A stretch of DNA of 64,000 bases from Cotesia glomerata (Eukaryota > Arthropoda > Insecta > Hymenoptera > Braconidae): assembly GCF_020080835.1 (NCBI RefSeq), contig NC_058159.1:28247525-28311524 (forward strand), given 5' to 3'. A model generated the notes under the pieces. It saw only the letters and a program-made list of their open reading frames with translations, was not told where the DNA came from and ran no database searches. Within the stretch, counting starts at the first letter, position 1. Every line of letters starts with the position of its first letter. Below, in pieces: positions 1-10,256 of the stretch. Position numbers and translations under genes: made by a program.

Positions 1-288
1 TTGATAATTATTTTTTTATTTATTTTGCTTACAAACATTTCAAACTATTAAAAATAATTCTTTTGATAATACGTGACAAACAGTGATTACTTCACGACAA
101 ATACCTTAATTAAAGCGGTGTATTCATAAAAAATGTGTATTTAATTTAAATTAATATTATTTTAGAAAAAACAGGGGAAATACTAATTGCTTTTTAATTA
201 ATGATTAATTATATTTAGTTCACTGACAAAACGCGTAAAGTCACTCACTATATATGCGATTGCCTATTTTGACGGTTTTTGTGGGAGC

Positions 289-351
289 TCAGTTGTCACT
301 TGGGTAGGTTTGGAGCATTATAACTAAGTACGTAGCCACCGCTGCAGTAAA
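289..351 (-). CDS. Gr copy A exon 5 (TYxxxxxQ exon)
   Basis: The final exon follows a TTTTTCAG acceptor and reads FTAAVATYLVIMLQTYPSDN, then TGA. It carries the diagnostic C-terminal motif of the insect gustatory receptor family. It is too short to be found as a free ORF. Confidence 0.9.
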   Translation of the reverse strand, partial: FTAAVATYLVIMLQTYPSDN

Positions 352-1908
352 CTGAAAAATAATATTTTATTATTACTATTGTGAATAATTGCTTTTAAAA
401 TTAGAAAAAAAATAACTTAATATTAAATTTACATCTCTAACGAAGTAAAAGTCGAGGTCGAAAAATCCACATGGTGAAAACTTTAAAGTGTTTCTTTGTA
501 CTTGAGCCGAAAAGTTGCGTATTTCTGTCTGGATCTCAGTATTTTTGGACTCAAGATCTAATTCATCAAGTATTATTCCAGTTTGCTTCCACTTGAATGA
601 AACATAAGTGCTACTGTTATTCTTTTCACGATAAATGTTACATAAGGTAAAAGCCCCAATAGATGATCATGTACCAGTATATGATCACTCCATGTATTTG
701 TATACCTATATTTATGAATATAGATATACAAATACATGGAGTGATCATATACTGGTACGTGATCATCTATTGGGGCTTTTACCTTAGATAGATAATATTT
801 TACCTCGTTTACGGTCTCCTTACATATATAATTAACACTGAAGAAGCTTAAACCGAAAGGCACTATCCAAGTCAAAGTTATTAATACGGAACGAATTTTA
901 TAATAAATTTCTAAATTTGGATTTATTAATCGTAAATATATGCAGTATAATGAACTAATAATGTGAACAAAGAGTCCAATTGTCGTAAAAGCAAGTGGGG
1001 TACCGTAAACTGTTGTTGTTTTACGGCACAGTACTCCCAACTCCAAATGTATGCGTCTATAATGAAAGAAATATCATTTTGGATTAAAGAAATTTTTAAA
1101 AACAACTGAAAATAATTATTTTAGCAGGACTTTACCTGACGTTACAAAGAAAATCTAACCCCATATTTTTTCGAACGGAAGTTGCCCATCTATCATTTGT
1201 TCCTTTTTGCGTAATATTTTTGGTGTGTGATCTTAGAAAATTTTTCAGTACTTTATTTATATCTTTAAGCCGCAATCTCATGTGCTTGATCAGCAGAAAA
1301 AATTTTAGAATGATTAGCAAATTTACATAAAATCCATGGTATACAATAACAATGACTACTATTTTAATTATTTTTCCAAGGTTTTTGAAATCGTAAAGAG
1401 TTACAAGCGTACAGGTAAGCACATTATAAAAAATCCAAAAAACAGCTACTTTTAAAGCAAAACAAAATTCTCCCTGAATGTTTATTTTGATTCCCAAATT
1501 TTTAAGTGTTTCATCGGCTTTTAAAATATTCGTAATAAGTTTTATAGCTTTCTAAAACAAAAAAAAATTTCAATTACTAATAATTGATTTCTTTTGGATA
1601 AGAATTATTGCTGTACTCACGTTTCTAAAAGTCCAACTAATAATGATATTAAGAATCATTATTATGGTATACATTCCACGTATAATTGTAGTTTCGGCAA
1701 ACATATTTGATTTATGTCGAGTCGGGAACTTTGATGTAATAATAATTAGAAGAATAACATATAAAATCAGTGAAATAACTGAATACAAAAGGGAGTTATT
1801 AATTATAAATTTTTTAACACTTTTATACGGAATAACTCCGTGACAAAATACCCAATCGATAATGAAAATTGGAAGCAGAGCTTCCATTAAATTTATTGGC
1901 TTCCACAT
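289..1908 (-). CDS. gustatory-receptor-like chemoreceptor, copy A (5 exons)
   Basis: Spliced coding sequence on the minus strand: exons 1908-1621, 1551-1136, 1056-804, 591-433 and 351-289, giving 392 aa and a stop. Intron phases are 0, 2, 0, 0, and all borders are GT/AG. The start is the ATG opening MWKPINLMEALLPIF, also present in copies B and C, whereas the bases upstream are not in a shared open frame. The family signature is in the last two exons: a GFFDLDFYF segment followed by TYLVIMLQ, which matches the TYxxxxxQ motif of insect gustatory receptors after the conserved phase-0 intron. Such receptors are seven-pass membrane ligand-gated channels of sensory neurons (family knowledge). Several hydrophobic stretches are visible in exons 1-3. 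No frameshift is seen, so it looks intact. Ligand and subfamily are unknown. Confidence 0.88.
433..591 (-). CDS. Gr copy A exon 4
   Basis: Encodes residues 320-372 (159 bases, phase 0 to 0): starts WKQTGIILDELDLES, carries EIRNFSAQVQR and GFFDLDFYF, and ends FVRD at a GTAAAT donor. The NFSAQ and GFF segments are characteristic of the region before the last transmembrane helix in gustatory receptors. Confidence 0.88.
643..786. mobile_element. 144 bp foldback element in Gr-A intron 3
   Basis: A nearly perfect hairpin with arms of about 70 bases and a tiny loop, beginning TAAGGTAAAAGCCCC and ending GGGGCTTTTACCTTA. The matching intron of copy B (44743-44812) is only 70 bases and reads straight across the site with a single TA, so the paralogue gives the empty site and a TA target duplication. 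A partial relative lies at 40373-40466. A Tc1/mariner or pogo-type origin is inferred from the TA duplication. Confidence 0.85.
804..1056 (-). CDS. Gr copy A exon 3
   Basis: Encodes residues 235-319 (253 bases), from RRIHLELGVLCR to CKETVNE, with two hydrophobic segments. The donor is GAG|GTAAAA in phase 0. The same exon in copy B has the same length and phase. Confidence 0.85.
1136..1551 (-). CDS. Gr copy A exon 2
   Basis: Encodes residues 97-235 (416 bases, phase 0 in and phase 2 out), beginning KAIKLITNIL after a TTTTAG acceptor and ending at FLCNVR with an AG|GTAAAG donor. It contains two hydrophobic segments (around FALKVAVFWIFYNVL and IVVIVIVYHGFYVNLLIIL) and a basic loop. Its length is identical to the copy B exon. 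Confidence 0.85.
1621..1908 (-). CDS. Gr copy A exon 1
   Basis: Encodes residues 1-96, starting MWKPINLMEALLPIF and ending SWTFRN before a GTGAGT donor in phase 0. It holds the N-terminal tail and the first one or two hydrophobic segments. Upstream, copy A lacks about 10 bases that copy B has, which closes the frame there; this supports translation starting at this internal ATG. Intron 1 (1552-1620) is only 69 bases. Confidence 0.85.
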
Positions 1909-2250
1909 TTCTAACACGACTGATATTTTTTCAGTATGTGCAATCGTATCCTCTAATTGATCTTTTTCATTATATCTGTTCGATGCGTGATGGCTGAACT
2001 AATTATCTCTATTAGTTATATCGCTAATTAGATGAAGAATATCGAATAGATGTGAAAAAAAAGATGACCCATTTTTATAACAATAGTTACGATAATAAAA
2101 TATTCATAGTGTACTATTTAAAAAATCAATCTCTCTTTGCTTATTTATCAATTTTGTTTAATTTATCTATCTTCAACAGTTAACAATAATATATAAATAA
2201 TTAAGATGTAAGTGCAACTTATTGATTGATTATTGTATACATTTATTGCT

Positions 2251-3013
2251 ACACGGAAAAAAGTAAACTGTAATAAATAACAGTCGATTTATAATAAGTG
2301 ATGATCAACTGCTAAAAATTACCATTTCAAACAGTAAAATCGTGATTTTACTATTCACTTTATAATATTTACCATTTAAAAATTACAATTCACTCTTTAC
2401 ATGGAAGAAAATACTATTTCAAACAGTAATATTCGCTATGTAAATGTCTAAAATGTTAAAGTATAATAATTAAGAATTAAAACTTTGATATTTATCATTT
2501 CGTACCTAAAAAATAATCGCAATGATATGTAAAAAGTATAAAATAAAGTTAGTAAATTTCTAATACAAGCAACGTTAATATTTACAATGTAAAATGGTAA
2601 ATTTTAAACGCAACGCTAAAAATCAAACTGTAATTATTGACTTGCTTGGACTAGTAAAATGAATATTTTAAAAGTATAATTTTTACTGTTTCGAATGTTA
2701 AATTCTCCCAGAGTGAGACCCCCTTCTCTTTCATCTGAGTTCCCCTTCTCCTCATAATATGGACTATATATTGAAATGGCAATTTTTACTGTTTGAAACT
2801 GTAATTTTTTAAGTTAAAAGAGTCTTTATTTACTATAATGACAGCTACTAATCACTTATTTTGGATATTGAATTATAAATTGTGGCTTTTATACTTTCTA
2901 CATTACGTTCTGTAATAATTATATTTTTGCCACCCCGATGTCCGCTTTACTGTTTGAAACTATAAAAATTAACTGGAATCCGAGTGACTATTACAGTTTA
3001 CTTTTTTCCGTGT
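2251..3013. mobile_element. inverted-repeat element family A, copy 1 (763 bp)
   Basis: Ends match as inverted repeats: ACACGGAAAAAAGTAAACTG at the left and its complement at the right. The interior is AT-rich with repeated TTTCAAACAGTAA and TTACTGTTT motifs and has no coding capacity. It separates the truncated receptor copy C from copy A. Other copies lie at 5333-6094, about 19936-20568 and 34026-37199. The superfamily is unknown. Confidence 0.85.
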
Positions 3014-3129
3014 AAGTATAAAAAGTAAAAATGAAAAAAAAAAAAAATACAAATTTAATCAATAGAAATACTTGTTTTTATTGATTCATTTGTTGCATAT
3101 TTTTATTTATTGTGCGTACAAACTTTATT

Positions 3130-3192
3130 TGCGCATAATTCGGACTGTGATATCAATATATGCGCATAATTCGGACTGTGATATCAAATATA
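3130..3192. repeat. 31-base tandem duplication at the broken end of Gr copy C
   Basis: TGCGCATAATTCGGACTGTG plus about 11 further bases occur twice with a period of 31 bases. The duplication sits exactly where homology to the receptor ends, as expected at a rearrangement or slippage junction. Confidence 0.8.
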
Positions 3193-3398
3193 TCACTTAT
3201 CCCTTCTAAAGTTATGAACTTTGATGCTATGATCATGAAGGAACAAACGTATAAAATCAATGTAATAACTGAATACAAAAGAGAATAATTAATTTTTAAT
3301 TTTTTAGCACTTCTATACGGCACATCTCCGTGACAAAATACACAATCAAGGATGAATATTGGAAGCAAAGCCTCCATTAAATTCGTTGGCTTCCACAT
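3153..3398 (-). pseudogene. gustatory-receptor-like fragment, copy C (exon 1 only)
   Basis: Starts MWKPTNLMEALLPIF and stays collinear with exon 1 of copies A and B through SLLYSVITLILYV and FDITV, then runs into a stop at a 31-base tandem duplication instead of reaching the splice donor. Exons 2-5 are absent. The upstream sequence to about 3630 still resembles the 5' flank of the other two copies, so it is the remnant of a duplicated gene cut at its 3' side. Confidence 0.8.
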
Positions 3399-3639
3399 TT
3401 CTAGCACGACTATCGTCAACTGATATATTTTCTACGCCTTTTACCGTATCTCCTAACTGATCTCTGTTTTATGATATTTATTCGATTTATGATGACTGAA
3501 TTAATTATCTTTACCATTAACATCGCTAATTAGGTGAGGAATATTGAAAAAATGTGTAAAAAATAGCGATGACACGTTACTATAACAATAAATTACTTGC
3601 TATCGTCATATTCACAGTGTACGATTTATAAAATCTACC

Positions 3640-5050
3640 CGTCGAAAAAATGACCTTTAATGAGCTTAAATCAATTGTTTTAGTATAGCAGTTAAGTTCA
3701 ATAAAATTCATTTTTTCATCCTAAGTATTTCTTCTTTTTGATTCGTAAATTTTATTTAATTGATATTCTTAACATTTCATAAAAAATTTAAAATAACTAC
3801 ACTGTAAACACAATAACAAATTCCGAAAACATAAATATTATTAAACATTTACAATGTTCAATTTATAAAATTTATTTATTTATTTTTGTTCATTAATTTA
3901 ATTAAATTAATAATATTTTTAATATTGATAGAATATTATCTGTAATTGTTTAATTTCTGTCTTAAAAATTAAAAATTTTTGCTAAATTTTAGTCACTGAA
4001 TAACAATTTATCTCAATTCCTTTAAATAATTTATCTAATGATAAAAAAAATTTTTGTTTAATCAATAATAGTTTTTTGTTTTGATATTATAAATAAATAT
4101 TTATACATCAGTTTAAAAATATGTCTCAGATTTCTTTTTAATAATAATATATCACATTATCAATTAGTACGATGATTATAATTCCAAACAGATTTTTTTG
4201 TTATTTTTCCAGAACAAATGGTGAGAAAAATAAAAATAATTGTAATTAATGATAAAAATGTGAGGTAGCGCATTTAATACAATATTTATATAAAAATCAA
4301 AAAAATTAAGCATTCGCTGGTCGCGAAATGAAGAGAAACATCACGCAGTTACTATAAATAACACCAGTACTGGCTGTGGGACGATATGGATAGGTACTAT
4401 ACATACAGTATATAGTTATGCGATAATAAATTACGCCCTGGCCACATTATACCGTCGTTACGGTCATTTATACGCCGAGATTTTTTTCATTAGCTATTAG
4501 TTTTTTTATGCATCAAAAAATTACTCTCCACAATCACAATTAAATATTATTTCTATTTTTCGCATGAATTACTGGAAGAAAAAATATTTTATTTACTGAT
4601 ATAATTACGATAAAAATAATTGAAAAATGTGAAGATATATTGATAACGAATGTTTCCAGGAAAAATAGTTCCTTGCACAAATATTAATTTTTTCATTGAA
4701 AAATTATTTAATTAAATATTTAAATTATTAAATACTAAAACCATACAAGAGAATTTTAAGCTCAGATTAAATTATTATTTGAGTGCTTCATTTTTATCAC
4801 CCATCATATTAAATTTAATAAGCTCATTAAATCTTATCTCGCCAAATACGTCGTTTCCTAATACTCTAACATAAGCTCTGGTTTGGAATACTTTTTATCT
4901 TCCGTATACATTGATACTTCCTTTAAATTAAGATTTAATCTTGTATATGAGCCTCATATTTTATTTGTCTATAGGGTTTCTTTATAAAATAAGGATCATC
5001 ATTTTTAGAAAAACAATATTTTTACCCTTTTACCTCTAAAATATCACTTT
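3640..5050. other. AT-rich intergenic sequence, no gene seen
   Basis: About 1.4 kb of AT-rich DNA without long open frames. A short stretch of more balanced composition lies near 4310-4450, where the direct repeats and inverted ends seen elsewhere are absent. I recognise no element and no gene. Confidence 0.5.
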
Positions 5051-5332
5051 CCCGTGTAAAAAAGTTGCGGATTTTCTCTGGTTATTTCACAAAGAAAACC
5101 TCAAGAATTCGTATTTTGACACAAACATGAATTCCAGAGGAATTTAGGATAGAATCATAAAAAATAAACATCGTTAGAAAATTAATAAAGTAGAAATATG
5201 TATACGCGAAATCATTATATGTTGATTAATTCATTACAGACTTCTCAAGGTTTTTCAAGAGAATCCGGAAGAATCCTGGAGAAAACTCTGTGGAATTTTT
5301 CTAGAATCCTTGTGAAATTGAAACTAGAAGCC

Positions 5333-6094
5333 ACACGGAAAAAAGTAAATTGTAATAAATAACAGTCGATTTATAATAAGTAATGATCAACTGCTAAAAA
5401 TTACCATTTCAAACAGTAAAATCATGATTTTACTATTCACTATATAATATTTACTATTTAAACATTATAATTTACTCTTTACATGGAAGAAAATACTATT
5501 TCAAACAGTAATATTCGCTATTTAAATGTCTAAAATGTTAACGTATAATAATTAAGAATTCAGACTTTGATATTTATCATTTCGTACTTAAAAAATGATC
5601 GCAATGATATGTAAAAAAAATAAAATAAAGTTAGTAAATTTCTAATACAAGCAACGTTAATATTTACAAAGTAAAATGGTAAATTTTAAACGCAGCGCTA
5701 AAAATCAAACTGTAATTATTGACTTGCTTGGACTGGTAAAATGTATATTTTAAAAGTATAGTTTTTACTGTTTCAAATGTTAAATTCTCCCAGAGTGAGA
5801 CCCCCTTCTCTTTCATCTGAGTTCCTCTTCTCCTCATAATATGGACTATATATTGAAATGGCAATTTTTACTGTTTGATACTGTAATTTTTTAAGTTAAA
5901 AGAGTCGTTATTTACTATAGTGACAGCTACTAATCACTTATTTTGGGTATTGAATTATAAATTGTGGCTTTTATACTTTCTACATTAAGTTCTGTAATAT
6001 TTATATTTTTGCCACCCCGATGTCCGCTTATTGTTTGAAACTATAAAAATTAACTGGAATCCGAGTGAATATTACAGTTTACTTTTTTCCGTGT
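5333..6094. mobile_element. inverted-repeat element family A, copy 2 (762 bp)
   Basis: Collinear with the copy at 2251-3013 over its whole length, with the same ACACGG ends. It is directly followed at 6096 by a family C element, so the two probably inserted one into the edge of the other. Confidence 0.85.
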
Positions 6095-6095
6095 A

Positions 6096-6825
6096 CACAG
6101 ATAGAAGGATTTGTTTATAGTTAAAAATATTTGTTAATATTCAACAAATCATTTGTAAGAGACCAATTTTCAGTCTTTAACAAATATTCTTTCGTATTTA
6201 AAAAGATTTATTAATATTTAATATACAGTGGACTCTCGATAACTCGAACCTTGTTAAGTCGAATTCCTCAGTAACTCGAAAAAAATTTGTATTCCCTTCC
6301 GCTGAACTCTTAAATTCGCGATATCTCGAATTATTTAGACTATGTAACTTGAACTTAGTATTGTTTCCCTTCCAGTATCGATAAAGGATATTTATACTCT
6401 ATAACTCGAATTTTAAAAGTGAAACTCTATAAATCGAAGTTAGTAAAATATAAAGACGTTTTTTTCCGAACTGTCCAAGCTGATAGCAATCAAATCTAAA
6501 TTCCTACAAGAATTTTCAATGCTTCTTATATTCTTATTTTCAATATATATTTTCTCTCTAAGGTATTTTCTTATAAATAAAGTGTTTTCTTAATTTTTTT
6601 AGTCTACTTGCAAATTTTGAACATCTTGTTAAGTCGAAAACTCGTTAACTCAAAGTTTTTATCACTTCCCTTGAAGTTCGAGTTATTGAGAGTCCACTGT
6701 ATTAATATCAGATTTATTTAATACAAACAAATCATTTGAAATACTAAGAAATATTTGTTTAATACTAAAAAGTGGTCTCTAATAAATGATTTATTAACTA
6801 TTAACAAAATATTTTTTAAGTTCCG
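6096..6825. mobile_element. family C element (CACTGATAGAAGG ends), interrupted and truncated
   Basis: Begins CACAGATAGAAGGATT and continues with the repeated AATATTTGTTAATA and AACAAATCATTT motifs of the family. The interior is split by the element at 6226-6699, and the right terminus is missing. Intact relatives lie at 21196-21496, 34269-34540 and 61201-61466. Confidence 0.7.
6226..6699. mobile_element. pogo/Tigger-like MITE (474 bp)
   Basis: Inverted ends CAGTGGACTCTCGATAACTC and its near complement, flanked by TA on both sides. The CAGTG...CTCGATAACTCGAA terminus and TA duplication resemble pogo/Tigger elements (family knowledge). It contains many AACTCGAA units and no transposase. Confidence 0.8.
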
Positions 6826-7170
6826 CGAAATTTTTTCCAGGATATTTCCGGATTTTCTTGAGAAACTTTAAGAAGTTGGTAATTAATTAATCAACATATC
6901 ATGATTTTGTGAATTTATATTACTACTTTATAAATTTTCTATCGATGATCATTTTCTATAATTCCATCCTGAATTCCTCCGTAATTCATATTTGTGTCAA
7001 AATATGAATTCTTCAAAATTTCTTTGCGTAATCCTCTGATTTAAAAATTAGCTTAGTTCAAAAGGCAGAAATTTTTAACCAAAAATATTACTTTGAAGAA
7101 TTTCAATGTTTTTAATTAAAATAAAAAATTCTCGATTCAAGTAAAATTCTCTAAATTTTATCTAAAAAGT

Positions 7171-7294
7171 ACACAGAAAAAAATTTACTTGAATCGAGTA
7201 AATAATTTTTAAAAACATTATTTTCATTATTTGAGTAGAAAAATTCGTAAACTAAGATATTTTTCTTGATTCAAGTTAATTTTTTTTTCAGTAT
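7171..7294. repeat. small inverted-repeat element
   Basis: ACACAGAAAAAAATTTACTT at the left is mirrored by AAGTTAATTTTTTTTTCAGT at the right, with TTGAATC and GATTCAA cores. A similar right-end sequence lies at 15939-15966. Short, and only moderately supported. Confidence 0.45.
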
Positions 7295-8483
7295 ATTAAA
7301 ACTATGTACATTCTATTTAAAAATATCAAAAATGATATTTATAAATCGCTTAGTGACGGCAAATTGTTAGTTGTTATTATTTTTATTATTAAATCAATAA
7401 AAAAAAAGTAAATTATAAATCAAATGAGTTATTTTTTAATAATGTCAAGAAAGTTCGCGATAAGTTTGAAATTGTTTATTATTCAAAAAACGAAGGAGCT
7501 GCAGAAGAGCGCCAGCAGCAATAGAATTTGTTGGTCGTACGGGCACGTCATGGGATAATCGGTTTATAAGCCACTGAAATGGTCGCGAACTTTAACGGAG
7601 AAATGCAACTCTAGTCGTGCGACGTAACGTCTACTCCTGAGTGGAAAAGGAAGAAAATAGAATGAGCGAATAGGAAACTGAGAGAACTTTTCAAACTCGG
7701 AATGGATGACGGCTGTGGGATTCTCTCTAAACCTGAAAATTGCAATTACAAGCTTGATTGCTGGTAACTTATAATGTCCAAAATTATTATCATAGACATT
7801 AGTTTATTCGATATTATCTGATAATTATATTATTATATTATTGTAAATATGCTTCTTCTTCGTAATTATCATTTAATTGGGCCCTGAATGATATTTAATT
7901 GCAATTTTATTATTACATTATTTTTTGTGATAATTATAATTGCAGCTTAAATAATAACAACAATTTTATTTTATGATGAACAGATGAATTATAATTTTAT
8001 TTTAAATACTTTATTTTATTAAATTTTTTTTTTCTAAAAAAAAATTATTATTGCACTAAAAAAAATAAAATTTATTGAAAAGGAAAATTCTTGAACTGAA
8101 AAAATTATTTTAAAGAGTTTAAGTCTTTTAAATTAGGACAAAAATTATTGAATAAAATAAAATTTACTTAAATAAAAAATTTCTTCGTTTAAAGATTAAT
8201 TTTTTTGGTTGAAAAATTTTTTTCACAAGTCGATTTTCGATGCTAAGTAAATTGGTAGCAGGATACTTACTTACGCTTAGAATTTAGTAGCTTTTTTATG
8301 TTCTACCTAAAGAATCAAACAGAACACTCAGTAACTTACCAAGTTTACTAATAAATTATGGAGAACAGTAAACTCTCTACTTTATAGTCTTCCATATCAT
8401 TGATTGCGTGCTTATAATACTTAATTACATCGAACAGAATTCACTTTATCATTATTTGCATGTTTACATACCTAATAAGTACT
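7295..8483. other. intergenic sequence, no gene seen
   Basis: AT-rich apart from a more GC-balanced stretch at about 7490-7740, which has no long open frame and resembles nothing I recognise. The remainder is simple AT-rich sequence. Confidence 0.45.
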
Positions 8484-9216
8484 CCCTCACGGTTTTGGAA
8501 ATGCCGTAAAGATTCGGTATTTATACGATATAAATGCTGTATTTTTACCGTAATACTTCAGTTATTTTAGCCAGTTTTTTTGTCGAATTATTATGAAAAA
8601 ATTACGAAATAAATTCAGAATATTTATGGCAATACAATAGAAAACTTACGGTATATTTACAGCATTTAAACCGTAAATATACCGCATATTTACTGTATAT
8701 CTGCGGCATTATTGCAGCAAAAAACCGGAAAAGAAGATCCCTACTTTCTATTACCGGCAAAATACCAAAAATATGCTGCTTTACTACTATTATTCAATAG
8801 CTTGAAATTTTTTTTTATAATATTATAAATTATCGTGAATAATTTTTAAGAGGTTGATAAACTAATTTCTCGATTGTTATTACTATTAATAATTTTTTTT
8901 AGTCTAGACCGGGATTCGAACTAAGATCATTTAGTTACGCGCCGAAAGCTCTACCAGTTGAGCTATCAGAGACACTATCCATACTTAATTACTCAGTCAT
9001 AGATTTTTTACGGTAAAAGTTCTAGAGTTTTACAGTAATTTTATAGTATTATTTCTGAACTTTGCAGCAAAAGTACGGTAGAAATGCTGCATAACTATAG
9101 TAAAAAAACTGGCCAAAATGACCACAGAAATGCCGTATTATTTCAGAATTATAACGGTAAATTTACAGTAAACGCATTAATACCGAAAATTTACGGTATT
9201 TCAAAAACCGCGAGGG
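8484..9216. mobile_element. MITE with CCCTCRCGGTTTT ends (733 bp)
   Basis: Left end CCCTCACGGTTTTGGAAATG is matched by the complement of the right end, CCCTCGCGGTTTTTGAAATA. The interior is packed with TACGGTA, GCCGTAAA and similar units in both orientations. It includes a tRNA-like sequence at about 8904-8972. No open frame. Confidence 0.8.
8904..8972 (-). pseudogene. decayed tRNA-like sequence
   Basis: On the minus strand an A-box (TAGCTCAACTGG) with a paired D-arm is followed by a plausible anticodon arm (loop CGCGTAA) and a B-box (AGTTCGAATCC). The T-stem does not pair, the acceptor stem is poor, and position 33 of the anticodon loop is G instead of the near-universal T. This is a tRNA remnant, not a functional tRNA. 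Confidence 0.6.
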
Positions 9217-10213
9217 CTCATAAGTACGTTTAAAGCAGAAAAAAACAAGAGTGAATTTTTACAGTGGTAAAAAAATTAATTTGATTTAAGAAAAGAAAGT
9301 CCGCAACCAAAAATACTGATAGAAAAATTTATTAACTGTTAATGAATTAATTTATTAATTACTATTAAATATTTATTAAATCGTATTATGTTAAAAAATC
9401 TCTTATTAACGGTTAATAAAGCAATTTAAATAATAATTAATTCTTTTATCAGTGTATCATTTTTATAAATTAGACTATCTTGGAATAAGCAGAAAAATTT
9501 TTAATATTTTTTTAATGACAGAAAATCTAATTTAAAAATGCTATTTTATTAAATCAATACGCTGGAGATAAAATTTTTCTTATTTTTTAAAATATATAGA
9601 TAATAATAATAATAATTACAAAATAACAAATACAAAATTCAAATTGTTAGCAAATCGAGTCTCTCATTAAAATTGTTAAATTGTTATTATAAATAACCCA
9701 TCATATTTAATTATACAATAGTCGCTAAAGACCTTGGTAGTCATATAGAATTTTAGAATTTCGTTTATTAATGCCAAAGCTCAGGCTAAATGACAAATTT
9801 TATTACATAGTAAATATAATTATTACATAAGAAAAACATATTTGTTTGTGTATTTAATAATTATTTACTTTTAATAATTATTTACTTGGTAAATAATTAT
9901 TAAAAGAAAAAACAAGGATTTAAGGTATAAAATCTTAATTTCACTTTTACTTATAATTAGTTCAGTTTTATTTTTATGTATTGCACTGAGTTTATCCTTA
10001 TCACAGTCATTAAAGAATTAAATTTTCGACTTAGCATACAGTAATTGATTTTATCTAATATTTACTCTTCATTTGAGGTTATTCTATTTGTCAAGATTCA
10101 ATAAATAATTGAAGAGATATAGCGACTTATAAATAAATAAATAAATTAATAAATAAATAAATAAATAGATAAATAAATGAATAAATAAATAAATAAATAA
10201 ATAACTAAGTGAA

Positions 10214-10256
<43 letters not shown>

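Larger units (their letters stand above)
5051..7050. mobile_element. nest of elements inside a long inverted-repeat element
   Basis: The left arm (5051-5310, starting CCCGTGTAAAAAAGTTGC) and right arm (about 6836-7050) are imperfect inverted copies; both contain a TATTTTGACACAAA-type core and a GTTGATTAATT-type segment. Between them lie family A copy 2, a truncated family C element and a pogo-like element inside the latter. The outermost bases of the right arm are not recovered. No coding sequence is seen. Confidence 0.65.

Noticed and set aside
1643..1843. Plus-strand frame across Gr-A exon 1
   Set aside because: Antisense shadow of the receptor exon.
5664..5864. Open frame on the minus strand, with a similar one at 20235-20420
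   Set aside because: Both lie in family A elements, which are non-coding; the frame is broken in other copies.
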